A stretch of 49,290 nt of DNA from Azonexaceae bacterium (GTDB lineage Bacteria; Pseudomonadota; Gammaproteobacteria; Burkholderiales; Rhodocyclaceae), in assembly GCA_009469675.1 (NCBI GenBank), contig SSSZ01000105.1:1-49290 (forward strand), read 5' to 3'. This document shows, in pieces, positions 33,044 to 44,492 of this stretch. Position 1 is the first letter of the stretch, and each line of letters opens with the position of its first letter. Under the pieces are notes generated by a model. It was not told the origin of the DNA and ran no database searches. It was given only the letters and a program-made list of their open reading frames with translations. A program made the translations under genes and the position numbers.

Positions 33044-34417
33044 ATGTCCAGCTTCTGGGAATCCTGCCTGTTACGTTTTGCTCAGGAATTGCCTGCACAG
33101 CAGTTCAACACTTGGATCAAACCCCTACGTCTCGAAGGTGAGGAATCGCCCCACGAGGGGTTGCGTCTGGTCGCGCCCAACAGCTTCATCCTCAAATGGG
33201 TCAAGGACCGCTACCTGACCCGCATCGAAGACTACGGCCGGAGTTTCTTCTCGGTGCCGATTTCCATCGCCCTGTCGGTCGGTGAACGCAAGGCCGTTCC
33301 GCTTCCCGCCCGGGCAGAACCGGCGGAGGGCGGCGAAACCAGCCAGTCCGGACCGTCGCCCAGCGAGCGAAAGGCCACGGCCCGCGCTTCCGGTTACGAA
33401 AAGACGCGACTCATCGCCGGCTTCACCTTCGACAATCTCGTCGTCGGCAAAGCCAACGATCTGGCGCGGGCGGCAGCGGTGCAAGTCGCCAACAACCCCG
33501 GCGGCGCCTACAACCCGCTCTTCATCTACGGCGGTGCCGGCCTCGGCAAGACCCACCTCATCCACGCCATCGGCAACGCCATCCTCGGCGAAAATCCGGA
33601 AAAAGTGGTGCGCTACGTCCATGCCGAAGACTATTATTCCGACGTGGTACGGGCCTACCAGCAGAAGTCCTTCGATACCTTCAAGCGCCAGTACCGTTCC
33701 CTCGACGTGCTTCTCCTCGACGACGTGCAGTTCTTCAACGGCAAGAACCGCTCCCAGGAAGAATTCTTCTTTCTCTTCAACGCCCTGATCGAAGCCAAGA
33801 AACAGATCATCATCACCTGCGATACCTACCCCAAGGACATCAACGGTCTCGACGACCGGCTGGTAACCCGCTTCGACTGGGGCCTGACCGTCCAGATTGA
33901 GCCGCCGGAGCTGGAAATGCGCGTCGCCATCCTGAAGAAGAAGGCCGAAGCCGAGGGCATTCTTCTCAACGACGAAGTTGCCTTCTTCGTCGCCAAGCAT
34001 CTGCGTTCCAACGTGCGGGAACTGGAAGGCGCCTTGAAGAAGGTGCTGGCCTATTCGTCCTTCCACGGCCGCGAAATCGCCCTTGATCTCGCCAAGGAAG
34101 CCTTGAAGGACGTCATCGGCTCGGCCCGCAACGTCGGCATGGACAGTATCCAGAAGACCACCGCCGACTATTACAAGATCAAGGTGGCCGACCTCTTTTC
34201 GAAAAAGCGCACACGGGCCATCGCCCGGCCGCGGCAGGTCGCCATGTGGTTGTGCCGGGAAGTGACCAACCACAGCTTTCCCGAAATCGGCGACGGTTTC
34301 GGCGGCCGCGACCATACGACGGTCATCCATGCCGTCAAGACCATCGACAGCCTGCGCACCAAGGACAACGAACTCAACCACGACCTGCATGTCCTCTTGC
34401 AGGTTCTCAAGGGATAA
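33044..34417 (+). CDS. dnaA: Chromosomal replication initiator protein DnaA
   Basis: The 457-residue protein starts at ATG with GGAGGAG upstream. It has domain I (SSFWESCLLRFAQELPAQQF), a variable proline-rich domain II, AAA+ domain III with Walker A GGAGLGKTH and LLLDDVQFF, and domain IV with the DnaA signature FPEIGDGFGGRDHTTVI. It opens the origin by binding DnaA boxes. The order dnaA-dnaN-gyrB on the plus strand is standard. Confidence 0.98.
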   Translation: MSSFWESCLLRFAQELPAQQFNTWIKPLRLEGEESPHEGLRLVAPNSFILKWVKDRYLTRIEDYGRSFFSVPISIALSVGERKAVPLPARAEPAEGGETSQSGPSPSERKATARASGYEKTRLIAGFTFDNLVVGKANDLARAAAVQVANNPGGAYNPLFIYGGAGLGKTHLIHAIGNAILGENPEKVVRYVHAEDYYSDVVRAYQQKSFDTFKRQYRSLDVLLLDDVQFFNGKNRSQEEFFFLFNALIEAKKQIIITCDTYPKDINGLDDRLVTRFDWGLTVQIEPPELEMRVAILKKKAEAEGILLNDEVAFFVAKHLRSNVRELEGALKKVLAYSSFHGREIALDLAKEALKDVIGSARNVGMDSIQKTTADYYKIKVADLFSKKRTRAIARPRQVAMWLCREVTNHSFPEIGDGFGGRDHTTVIHAVKTIDSLRTKDNELNHDLHVLLQVLKG

Positions 34418-34626
34418 GCCTGGTGAAAAGCCTGTTGGAAACCTGTCCATGCTTTGTGGGCAACCCGCCGAATCGGAACCTGTGGATAATTTGTTCGAGT
34501 TTCACCCACAGACCTCCGGGGGTGTTGCCAAGACCCTAAAGTTGTAAGCAAGTTGTTGCGTAAAAAGAAAAATTTTTTGTTATCCACAGAATTGTTCCGA
34601 ACTTAGTCAATATAGGAATTTGATTT
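34418..34626. other. oriC: Candidate replication origin (dnaA-dnaN spacer)
   Basis: This 209-bp spacer holds two perfect DnaA boxes, TGTGGATAA (34481-34489) and TTATCCACA (34580-34588), in opposite orientations. Next to the second is an A/T-only run, AAAAAGAAAAATTTTTTG-like, at 34562-34579, which could be the unwinding element. Further box-like sequences with mismatches occur (for example TGTGGGCAA near 34455). Which of the two dnaA-flanking spacers is the functional origin cannot be settled by eye. Confidence 0.65.
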
Positions 34627-35733
34627 ATGGTTCTTATCAAAACCCAAAGAGATACCCTGCTTGCACCCCTGCAGTCAGTATCCGGCATTGTCGAAAGACG
34701 CCATACGCTGCCGATTCTTTCCAACGTGCTGCTGGAAAAACGGGGCGATAAGCTGACCCTGCTGGCCACCGACATCGAAATCCAGATCACCACCGCCACC
34801 GACGTGGCGGCAGGCGAAGGCGACGGCGCCGTGACGGTTGGCGCCCGCAAATTGCAGGACATCCTGCGTTCTCTTTCCGACAACGCCGAAGTTAGTCTCA
34901 TGCTCGAAGACAAGCGCTTGCAGGTGCGCGCCGGAAAAAGCCGTTTCAGCCTGCAGACCTTGCCGGCCGATGATTTTCCCCGTATGACCCTGGCCGAGGG
35001 GGAAACCAGGCAGTTCCAGCTGACGCAAAAGGCCTTCCGCCAGCTCCTGGCCAAGACCCAGTACGCCATGGCCGCTCAGGACGTGCGCTATTACCTCAAC
35101 GGCCTGCTGCTGCTGACCGAAGGCAAGGAATTGCGGGCTGTCGCCACCGACGGCCACCGCCTGGCCTTCGCCAGCGTCGAGATCGATGCCGATTTGCCGC
35201 GTCAGGAACTGATCCTGCCGCGCAAGACAGTGCTCGAACTGAACCGCCTCCTGGCCGACAACGACGAACCCCTAGCCATCACCCTGGCGCCGAATCAGGT
35301 GCGTTTCGCCTTCGGGTCGGTGGTCCTGGTTTCCAAGCTGATCGACGGCAAGTTCCCGGATTACGAGCGGGTCGTCCCGGCCACCCTCAAGAACCACATG
35401 ACGGCCAGCCGGACTTTGCTGCTCCAGGCGATGAACCGGGCCGCCATCCTCACCAACGAAAAATTCCGCGGCGTGCGCGTGGTTCTGGGAGACAATAGCC
35501 TCAAGTTGATCGCCGCCAATGCGGAACAGGAAGAAGCCCAGGAAGAAATCGAAGTCCAGTATTCGGGCGATACCCTCGACGTCGGTTTCAACGTCGGTTA
35601 TCTCCTTGATGTCCTCAACAACCTGCATTGCGACGACGTGCAGTGGAGTTTCAACGACGCCAATTCCAGCGCCCTGGTCAGCGTACCCGGCAACGACCGG
35701 TTCAAGTACGTTGTCATGCCAATGCGCATCTGA
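34627..35733 (+). CDS. dnaN: DNA polymerase III beta sliding clamp
   Basis: The 368-residue product is of normal length (E. coli 366) and has the clamp's three repeated folds, with ends typical of the family: ATDGHRLAF in the middle and the C-terminal VMPMRI. The clamp tethers DNA polymerase III to DNA as a dimeric ring. It lies between dnaA and gyrB. The ATG is preceded by an AT-rich region with weak GGA ribosome site. Confidence 0.98.
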   Translation: MVLIKTQRDTLLAPLQSVSGIVERRHTLPILSNVLLEKRGDKLTLLATDIEIQITTATDVAAGEGDGAVTVGARKLQDILRSLSDNAEVSLMLEDKRLQVRAGKSRFSLQTLPADDFPRMTLAEGETRQFQLTQKAFRQLLAKTQYAMAAQDVRYYLNGLLLLTEGKELRAVATDGHRLAFASVEIDADLPRQELILPRKTVLELNRLLADNDEPLAITLAPNQVRFAFGSVVLVSKLIDGKFPDYERVVPATLKNHMTASRTLLLQAMNRAAILTNEKFRGVRVVLGDNSLKLIAANAEQEEAQEEIEVQYSGDTLDVGFNVGYLLDVLNNLHCDDVQWSFNDANSSALVSVPGNDRFKYVVMPMRI

Positions 35734-35777
35734 TTTCCATCCCGGAAAGAGCAGCCCCGATGGCACCTGCCGCATGA

Positions 35778-38366
<2,589 letters not shown>

Positions 38367-38449
38367 CCGCCTAGGCGGCCGCCAGGGCTGCTGGCCGGTC
38401 GCCACAGGTTTTTCGCCCGTCGTGGGATGAACCTTTTGCGCTAATCGCC

Positions 38450-39295
38450 GTGTCCGACCGCCTCGCCGTCCTTCCCCAATACCTCCTGCCCAAGCAGACC
38501 CTGACCACCCTGGCCGGCAGACTTGCCGGCGCCCGGGCTGGGGGCCTCACCACGGCGGCGATCCGCTGGTTTGTCGGCCGTTACGGCGTCAATATGGCCG
38601 AAGCGGCGGAGCCGGACATCGCCGCCTACCCGACCTTCAACGAATTCTTCACCCGCCCCTTGAGGCCGGGAGCACGTCCTTTTGCCGAGGCAGCCTATCT
38701 ATGCCCGGTGGACGGGGCGATCAGCCAGTTCGGGGCGATCGAGCGGGACCAGATTTTCCAGGCCAAGGGCCACAGCTATTCCACCACCGCCCTGGTCGGT
38801 GGCGACGCCGCCCTGGCCGAAGCCTTCCGGGACGGCAGCTTTGCCACCCTGTACCTCAGTCCCCGCGACTACCACCGCATCCATATGCCCTGCGACGGCC
38901 GCCTGCAGCGCATGATCCACGTTCCGGGAGCGCTGTTTTCGGTCAATCCCACCACCGCCCGCGGCGTGCCCGGGCTGTTTGCCCGCAACGAGCGGGTGGT
39001 GTGCGTCTTCGCGGGCGATGCCGGCCCCTTCGTCCTCGTCCTGGTCGGCGCCACCATCGTCGGCAGCATGGCGACGGTCTGGCACGGGGTGGTCAATCCA
39101 CCGCGGCCGGGTAAGCTGCGCCAATGGACCTACCCGCCCGGGCAGGTGAACCTGCGGCGGGGAGAAGAAATGGGCCGTTTTCTTCTGGGATCGACGGTAG
39201 TCATGCTCTTTCCCCGGGGGCAGCTCGCCTTCAACCCGGAATGGGCGCCCGGGCGGCCGATCCGCCTCGGCGAGGCGATGGCCGGCGCGGCCTGA
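38450..39295 (+). CDS. psd: Phosphatidylserine decarboxylase proenzyme
   Basis: The 281-residue protein carries the self-cleavage motif LGST at about Ser248 and the conserved FFTRPL, YHRIHMPCDG and VVNPP sequences. It matures into two chains with a pyruvoyl group and makes phosphatidylethanolamine at the inner membrane. The start is GTG at 38450 with the N-terminus MSDRLAVLPQYLLPK. Its stop codon supplies the first base of a palindromic repeat. It lies 83 bp after gyrB; the two may be transcribed separately. Confidence 0.94.
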   Translation: MSDRLAVLPQYLLPKQTLTTLAGRLAGARAGGLTTAAIRWFVGRYGVNMAEAAEPDIAAYPTFNEFFTRPLRPGARPFAEAAYLCPVDGAISQFGAIERDQIFQAKGHSYSTTALVGGDAALAEAFRDGSFATLYLSPRDYHRIHMPCDGRLQRMIHVPGALFSVNPTTARGVPGLFARNERVVCVFAGDAGPFVLVLVGATIVGSMATVWHGVVNPPRPGKLRQWTYPPGQVNLRRGEEMGRFLLGSTVVMLFPRGQLAFNPEWAPGRPIRLGEAMAGAA

Positions 39296-39398
39296 TACCC
39301 ATTCGCTTGCCAACCGATCGGTTGTCGACTTCGCCTTGCCGTGTTCAAGCACGGTCTTCGGCTCGTCTTCGCGTGTCGATTGGAAAGCGAATGGGTAT
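39295..39398. repeat. Palindromic intergenic repeat, copy 2
   Basis: The ends are inverted copies: ATACCCATTCGCTT at 39295 and AAGCGAATGGGTAT ending at 39398, perfectly matched over 14 bp. The centre has CCGTG-TTCAAG-CACGG. The intervening arms pair imperfectly, so the strand can fold as one long hairpin. Most of it is identical to 5408-5512. Confidence 0.85.
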
Positions 39399-39412
39399 GA
39401 ACACCAGGCCGG

Positions 39413-39547
39413 TCAATTCGGGTCGCGAAACGACTTCAGCGTCTCTTTCTTGACGATTTTGCTCTCCTCCCGGTCTTTCAGGAGGGGAAGGGCGGCGCCG
39501 AGGACGAAGACGACAATCACGCCCAGAATGATCCACAGTTCAGTCAT
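39413..39547 (-). CDS. Small single-pass membrane protein
   Basis: A 44-residue open frame starts at ATG with AAGGAG six bases upstream, a strong ribosome site. It reads MTELWIILGVIVVFVLG and then AALPLLKDREE, giving one membrane segment at about residues 4-23 and a charged C-terminal tail (KIVKKETLKSFRDPN). Short membrane proteins of this shape resemble small respiratory-complex subunits, but no homologue is recognised. It is followed on the same strand by nothing but the palindromic repeat. It is likely translated. Confidence 0.6.
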   Translation of the reverse strand: MTELWIILGVIVVFVLGAALPLLKDREESKIVKKETLKSFRDPN

Positions 39548-39635
39548 GCTGACTCCTTATCGGAAGCCTGCATGGTAAGCGCAAGGGCCGTCCCTTGGCC
39601 AAGAGTTGCGGCAAAATCGACCTGCCACGGCCTGT

Positions 39636-39836
39636 TCAGCCGACAGCGCGCCAGCCCAGCCAGCAGGCCAAGAGCAGCGCGGCAAGCGCGAACACGATGC
39701 CGAGGCGCCTTGCCCAGCGGGCATTGACGTGGTGCTGGGCGTCTTCGGCATCGACCAGCCGGCGTAGACGGCGTAGGGCTGCGATGCCAACCGAGCGGCG
39801 GACGGCGTCGTCGATGCGGGTTTGGTCGTCGCTCAT
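39636..39836 (-). CDS. Small membrane protein, hypothetical
   Basis: The 66-residue product has a soluble N-terminal half (MSDDQTRIDDAVRR) and one C-terminal membrane segment near residues 45-62 (GIVFALAALLLACWLG). It is a tail-anchored-like small protein of unknown function. It lies 22 bp downstream of apbE, on the same strand, so it may be co-transcribed with it. Confidence 0.55.
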   Translation of the reverse strand: MSDDQTRIDDAVRRSVGIAALRRLRRLVDAEDAQHHVNARWARRLGIVFALAALLLACWLGWRAVG

Positions 39837-39858
39837 GGCGGGTTCCTGGCGACGGGAT

Positions 39859-40890
39859 TCACGGTAGAACGGTCAGGGGCGGCGGGGTGCCGACGAACTG
39901 GAGCCGATCCTTGAGGGCCTGGGTGAGGAAGATCTCGCCACCGGCGTCGACCCGCAGCACCTGCCCGACCGCCAGCCGCCGCGCCGCTTCGTGCCAGCCC
40001 TTGGGGCCGGCGATGAAGATGGGTTTGGACAAGGCGTCGGAAAGGGTTCCCGCCCGCTCCCCCGGCGAAATGACGATGCTCACCGCCTGGGTATGGCCGG
40101 CGGGATACCCGCTCCGGGGGTCGAGAAGGTGGGGATAACGCCTGCCGTCGACCTCGAAGAAGCGCTGGTAGTCGCCGGAAGTGCCAATCGCCTCGCCGTC
40201 TTCCAGCTCCAGGGTGGCCAGGGGGCCGGGTTGGCGCGGATGCTGGATGCCAACCCGCCATTTGCGGCCCTCCTTGCTGCCCAGGGCCATGACGTTGCCG
40301 CCGATGTTGATGAGGGCGTTGGCGATGCCCTGGCTGCGCAACAGCGCCGCCGCACGGTCGAGGGCGGCGCCCTTGAGGTAGCCACCGAAATCGAGGGCGA
40401 CATCGCGGTTACGGCTCTTTACCGTGGTGCCTTCCAGAACGAGGTCGGCGATCGAGGGATGGCTGCGGCGCCAGGCCTCGATCGCCGGCAGGGCAGGGAC
40501 GCTCCCCTTGAATTCGTCGGCGTGGAATCCCCACAGCTCGATCAGCCGGCCGATGCCGGGGTCGAAAAGATGGTCGCCCCGGGCCGCCAGGGCTTGGGCC
40601 TCGCCGATGAAGGCGGCGAATTCCGGCGTCACGGTGTGGGGCCGGCCGGCGCCGATGGCCTCGTTGAGGGCGGTCAGCTCGGACGGCTGCCAGGCATGGT
40701 AGGCCCGGTGCAGCCGGTCGAATTCGCGCAATACCGTGGCGATGGCGGTGCGCGCCTTGGCCGGTTCGGCGTCGGCCACCAGGACTTCGACCCGGGTGCC
40801 GAAGACGTAGGCCTCCTGCTGCTGGATGGGGGTGCGACCGCAGCCGGCGAGCCAGAAGGCCAGGGCCAGGGCGATCAGCCAGCGCCGCAA
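39859..40890 (-). CDS. apbE: FAD:protein FMN transferase ApbE (lipoprotein)
   Basis: The 343-residue protein has a lipoprotein signal with lipobox LAGC (Cys17) and the ApbE domain, including VALDFGGYLKGAALDRAA, NIGGNVMALG and HLLDPRSGYPA. It transfers FMN to threonine of proteins such as NqrC or RnfG outside the cytoplasm. The start is TTG at 40890, preceded by GGAG and overlapping the end of gshB by 16 bp; no ATG is available before the lipobox. No Nqr or Rnf gene is in the window, so the target flavoprotein is elsewhere. Confidence 0.9.
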   Translation of the reverse strand: MRRWLIALALAFWLAGCGRTPIQQQEAYVFGTRVEVLVADAEPAKARTAIATVLREFDRLHRAYHAWQPSELTALNEAIGAGRPHTVTPEFAAFIGEAQALAARGDHLFDPGIGRLIELWGFHADEFKGSVPALPAIEAWRRSHPSIADLVLEGTTVKSRNRDVALDFGGYLKGAALDRAAALLRSQGIANALINIGGNVMALGSKEGRKWRVGIQHPRQPGPLATLELEDGEAIGTSGDYQRFFEVDGRRYPHLLDPRSGYPAGHTQAVSIVISPGERAGTLSDALSKPIFIAGPKGWHEAARRLAVGQVLRVDAGGEIFLTQALKDRLQFVGTPPPLTVLP

Positions 40891-41894
40891 GCGTGCTCCA
40901 GGGCGGTGATGAAGGCGCCGGCGGCGTCGAAGCCGGTCTGCTGCCGGATTTCCACCATGCAGGTGGGGCTGGTGACGTTGATTTCGGTGAGATGGTCGCC
41001 GATCACGTCGAGGCCGACCAGCATCAGTCCGCGCTCGCAAAGAACGGGGCCGAGGGCCTCGGCGATTTCCCGGTCCCGCGGGGAAAGCTCGCGGGCCACG
41101 CCGGTGCCGCCGGCCGCCAGATTGCCCCGGGTTTCCCCGGCCTTGGGGATGCGGGCCAGGCAATAGGGCACCGCCTTGCCGGCAATGAGGAGGATGCGCT
41201 TGTCGCCGTGGACGATCTCGGGCAGGTAGCGCTGCGCCATGACGCTGCGGCTGCCCTCGTGGGTCAGGGTTTCGACGATGACGTTGCGGTTGGGGTCGTT
41301 GCGATGGACGCGGAAAATCTGGCTTCCCCCCATGCCGTCGAGGGGCTTGACCACGACGTCCCGCTGCTCGTCGATGAAGGCGTGGATTACCCGCATCTGG
41401 CGGGCTACGACGCTGGGCACGGTGAAGGCGTCGAATTCGGCGATGGCGAGCTTCTCCGAATGGTCGCGCAGCGCCCGAGGCCGGTTGAAGACGCGGGCGC
41501 CTTCGGCCTCGGCCCGCTCCAGGAGCCAGGTGGCGGTAACGTATTCGACGTCGAAGGGCGGATCCTTGCGCATCACGACGGCGTCGAAGCGGGCCAGCGG
41601 CGTCATGGTACGGTCGGTTTCCCGGTACCAGTCGTGGTCGTCGGGGCGGGTGCGCAGCTGTACCGCTTCACCGCAGACGGCGGGTTGCCCGGCGGTTTCC
41701 GGCCGCCACCAGGCGAGCGTCGCGCAGTCGATGGCGTAGACCTCGTGACCGTGGCGTTCGGCGGCCCGCATCATGGCCACCGTCGAATCCTTCCAGGCCT
41801 TCAGGTGGTCGAGGGGATCAATCACGAAGGCGAGCTTCAGGGGGCGGCCGCTGCCGCCGAACTCGGCCGAGGGAAAGGGGAGCTGCGTAGCCAC
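40875..41894 (-). CDS. gshB: Glutathione synthetase
   Basis: The 339-residue product is an ATP-grasp enzyme that joins glycine to gamma-glutamylcysteine. It has the family start LKLAFVIDPLDHLKAWKDS, then VMRKDPPFDVEYV, VVKPLDGMGG and the C-terminal GLDVIGDHLTEINVTSP. The conserved part begins about 18 residues in; a GTG at 41894, 8 bp after gshA, is the best start codon, giving a short extra leader. A CTG closer to the conserved region is less likely. gshA is immediately upstream; apbE overlaps the end. Confidence 0.94.
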   Translation of the reverse strand: MATQLPFPSAEFGGSGRPLKLAFVIDPLDHLKAWKDSTVAMMRAAERHGHEVYAIDCATLAWWRPETAGQPAVCGEAVQLRTRPDDHDWYRETDRTMTPLARFDAVVMRKDPPFDVEYVTATWLLERAEAEGARVFNRPRALRDHSEKLAIAEFDAFTVPSVVARQMRVIHAFIDEQRDVVVKPLDGMGGSQIFRVHRNDPNRNVIVETLTHEGSRSVMAQRYLPEIVHGDKRILLIAGKAVPYCLARIPKAGETRGNLAAGGTGVARELSPRDREIAEALGPVLCERGLMLVGLDVIGDHLTEINVTSPTCMVEIRQQTGFDAAGAFITALEHACGAG

Positions 41895-41902
41895 CGGCGG
41901 CT

Positions 41903-43186
41903 TCAGGATTCTGCCGGCGCCGTCCGCTCCAGTTCGAGGGCGGCAGCCAGGCCGGCGAGACGGCCGACGACGCCATAGGCGTAGAAGCGGTTGGGGGGAT
42001 CGTCCGGATTGCAGCCTGCGTCGGGAAGGTTGCAGCCGGTATCGAAGGCCAGGGGTTCGAAGTGCATGCCCGGCGCGTTGAGGTTCTCGTCCTTGCCGCG
42101 GCCGGTGTGGACGCGGTAGAAACCGCCGACCACGTAGCGGTCGATGAGGTAGATGACCGGCTCGGCCACCGCCTCGTGCAGGGTCTCGAAGGTATGCACG
42201 CCCTCCTGGATGATGACCTCGGAGACTTCCAGGCCCTCCTTGACGACGCTCATCTTGTTGCGCTGCTTGCGGTTGAGCGCAATCACCTCGTCGGCGTCGC
42301 GCACCGTCATGACGCCCATGCCGTAGGTGCCGGCGTCGGCCTTGACGACGACGTAGGGCGTCTCGTCGATTTCGTATTCCCGGTACTTCTCGCGCACCAG
42401 GTCGAGGACGGCGGCGACGTTGGCGGCCAGGCATTCCTCGCCCTGGCGCTCGTGGAAATTGACGCTGCGGCACACCGAGAAGGCTGGGTTGATGCGCCAC
42501 GGGTCGATGCCGATGGCCTTGGCAAAATTGTTGGCCACCTCGTCGTAGGCCGCGAAGTGGTTGGATTTGCGCCGTACCGCCCAGCCGGCGTGGAGCGGCG
42601 GCAGGACGAACTGTTCGTTGAGGCCGGTGAGGATTTCCGGGATACCCGCCGAAAGATCGTTGTTCAAGAGGACGGCACAGGGGTCGAAACCTTCGAGGCC
42701 AAGGCGGTAGGCGGTGCGCCTCAAGGGTTCGAGGACCAGGGTCTGGCCGTTGGGCAGGTCGATCGGCGTCGGCGCCGTGATTTCGGGCAGGAGCGAGCCG
42801 ACGCGCACGTTGAGGCCGGTGCGGGCGAGGATGGTGGCCAACTGGGCGACGTTTTGCAGGTAAAAGACGTTGCGCGTGTGGTTTTCCGGGATGAGCAGGA
42901 GGTTGCGGGCGTCCGGGCAGATTTTTTCGATGGCCGCCATGGCCGCCTGGACGCACAGGGGCAAAAAGGCCGGGTTGAGGTTGTTGAAGCCGCCGGGAAA
43001 GAGGTTGGTGTCCACCGGCGCCAGCTTGAACCCGGAATTGCGCAGGTCACAGGAGGAATAGAACGGTGGCGTGTGTTCCTGCCATTGGCCCCGCAGCCAG
43101 TGTTCGATGGCGGTGCTGTTTTCCAGGAAGCGGCGTTCGAGGTCGAGCAGGGGGCCGGTGAGGGCCGTCGTCAGGTGTGGAACCAT
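41903..43186 (-). CDS. gshA: Glutamate-cysteine ligase (Acidithiobacillus-type GshA)
   Basis: The 427-residue product matches the GshA family first seen in Acidithiobacillus ferrooxidans, not the E. coli-type enzyme. Recognisable segments are SSCDLRNSGFKLAPVDTNLF, KSNHFAAYDEVA, VVKADAGTYGMGVM and FYAYGVVGRLAGLAAA. It makes gamma-glutamylcysteine from glutamate and cysteine. gshB follows 8 bp downstream, so the two enzymes of glutathione synthesis are in one operon. The ATG at 43186 is the start; an opposite-strand open frame is a shadow. Confidence 0.92.
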   Translation of the reverse strand: MVPHLTTALTGPLLDLERRFLENSTAIEHWLRGQWQEHTPPFYSSCDLRNSGFKLAPVDTNLFPGGFNNLNPAFLPLCVQAAMAAIEKICPDARNLLLIPENHTRNVFYLQNVAQLATILARTGLNVRVGSLLPEITAPTPIDLPNGQTLVLEPLRRTAYRLGLEGFDPCAVLLNNDLSAGIPEILTGLNEQFVLPPLHAGWAVRRKSNHFAAYDEVANNFAKAIGIDPWRINPAFSVCRSVNFHERQGEECLAANVAAVLDLVREKYREYEIDETPYVVVKADAGTYGMGVMTVRDADEVIALNRKQRNKMSVVKEGLEVSEVIIQEGVHTFETLHEAVAEPVIYLIDRYVVGGFYRVHTGRGKDENLNAPGMHFEPLAFDTGCNLPDAGCNPDDPPNRFYAYGVVGRLAGLAAALELERTAPAES

Positions 43187-43235
43187 GGTGTGCTGTTACT
43201 CCGTCGGGTCGGACCCGATTTGTCGTTGGCTTATC

Positions 43236-44492
43236 TTACACCGCGGCCGGGAGGAAGGCTTCAAAGGCCGCGGGGAGCGGTGCGTTTTCCAGGCTGCGCT
43301 GGGTGAAGAGATATCGACCGTCGCAGACGAAGCCGAGTTCCCCCCAGTCGACGGCGTTGAGGGCCGCCGTCAGGGCAGGCAGATCGGCGTTGGGTGATTT
43401 GGGGAAGAGGGCGAGGACGGCGCCGTCGAAATAGGGGCAGGGGTGGAGAAAGAAGGGGTCGGCGCGGCGCGTCTTGCTGTTTACATAGATGCGGGGGGCG
43501 TCGGTCTCCGGGCAGGCCCGGCCCCATTGCCACCAGTTGCTCTCGTCGAAGCGGCGGATGCGGCGGGCCAGCAGGCGAGCCTTGTGGGGCAGGAGGGCGG
43601 GATGGGGGGCCGGGCTGCCGGGAGCCTGCCAGAGCATGGCGCGGGTGGCGCCGGTGGCGGCGGTGGTCGAACAGACGAAGTCCCGGTTGCTGGCGACCAG
43701 ACCGCCGTAGAGTTCGTCGGCGCCGGAAACGGCGCCCACCCGGACGGCGAAGATATCCCGAAGGTGCAGGGCGAAGTTCTGGCCGGAGAACACCAAGTGA
43801 CCGCTCACTTCCATGAAAATCCGCTCGGAGTAATCGGGATTAAGGAGGCCCGCTTCCAGGCTGGAAGCGGCGGTGAGGTCGGCGTAGCGGGTGCGTCGGT
43901 CGGTATTACCCTTTTCAAACCGCCAGATCAGGCAGTTGGGGACGGCCCCCGCGAAGATGCGGCTGTCCCCCAGTTCGATGACGTCGGTGATGCTGCCTTG
44001 TTGGAAGAGCCAGCGATTGAGCCGGACCGCCGAAGTTGCCTTGAGAAAGTCGCGGGGGGTGATGAAGATCAGTTCGCCGCCCGGTTCAAGGTGGCGCAGG
44101 GCCTTTTCGATAAAAAAGAGGTAAAGGTTGGAGCGCCCGTCAAAGTGGTGGCTGGACAGCCGCCGCCGGGTTTCCGGGCGGATGTCCTGAAAGCGCACAT
44201 AGGGCGGGTTGCCGATGATGGTTTGGAAGCGCTCACTTTCAGGATAATCGAAGAAATCCATAACGATTGCCCCCGGCGGCGCATGCCGGGAATCAGGTTC
44301 GACGGCAACGCAGCCGGGGATGCGGCGGGAAAACGCTCCGTCCCCCGCCGACGGTTCGAGCACCCGGCCGCGGTTGCGGATCAGGGCGAGCATGGCGTCC
44401 ACCACCCGGGGCGGGGTGAAGACCTGGCCCATGGCCGCCACGTCGAGGGCGGCGGCCGTGGGGGTATCCGGCGTTCGGTTTCGCGGTTTCAT
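43236..44492 (-). CDS. N6-adenine DNA methyltransferase (orphan)
   Basis: The 418-residue product has the adenine methyltransferase motifs: GQVFTPPRVVDAML near residue 22, the SAM-binding LEPSAGDGAF at about 45-54, and catalytic NPPY at 95-98. The C-terminal half should be the target-recognition domain. It resembles type IIG/Eco57I-like or TaqI-like enzymes without a nuclease domain. No restriction enzyme gene is adjacent, so it may be a solitary epigenetic methyltransferase or part of a lost system. The recognition sequence cannot be read from the protein. gshA lies downstream. Confidence 0.85.
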   Translation of the reverse strand: MKPRNRTPDTPTAAALDVAAMGQVFTPPRVVDAMLALIRNRGRVLEPSAGDGAFSRRIPGCVAVEPDSRHAPPGAIVMDFFDYPESERFQTIIGNPPYVRFQDIRPETRRRLSSHHFDGRSNLYLFFIEKALRHLEPGGELIFITPRDFLKATSAVRLNRWLFQQGSITDVIELGDSRIFAGAVPNCLIWRFEKGNTDRRTRYADLTAASSLEAGLLNPDYSERIFMEVSGHLVFSGQNFALHLRDIFAVRVGAVSGADELYGGLVASNRDFVCSTTAATGATRAMLWQAPGSPAPHPALLPHKARLLARRIRRFDESNWWQWGRACPETDAPRIYVNSKTRRADPFFLHPCPYFDGAVLALFPKSPNADLPALTAALNAVDWGELGFVCDGRYLFTQRSLENAPLPAAFEAFLPAAV

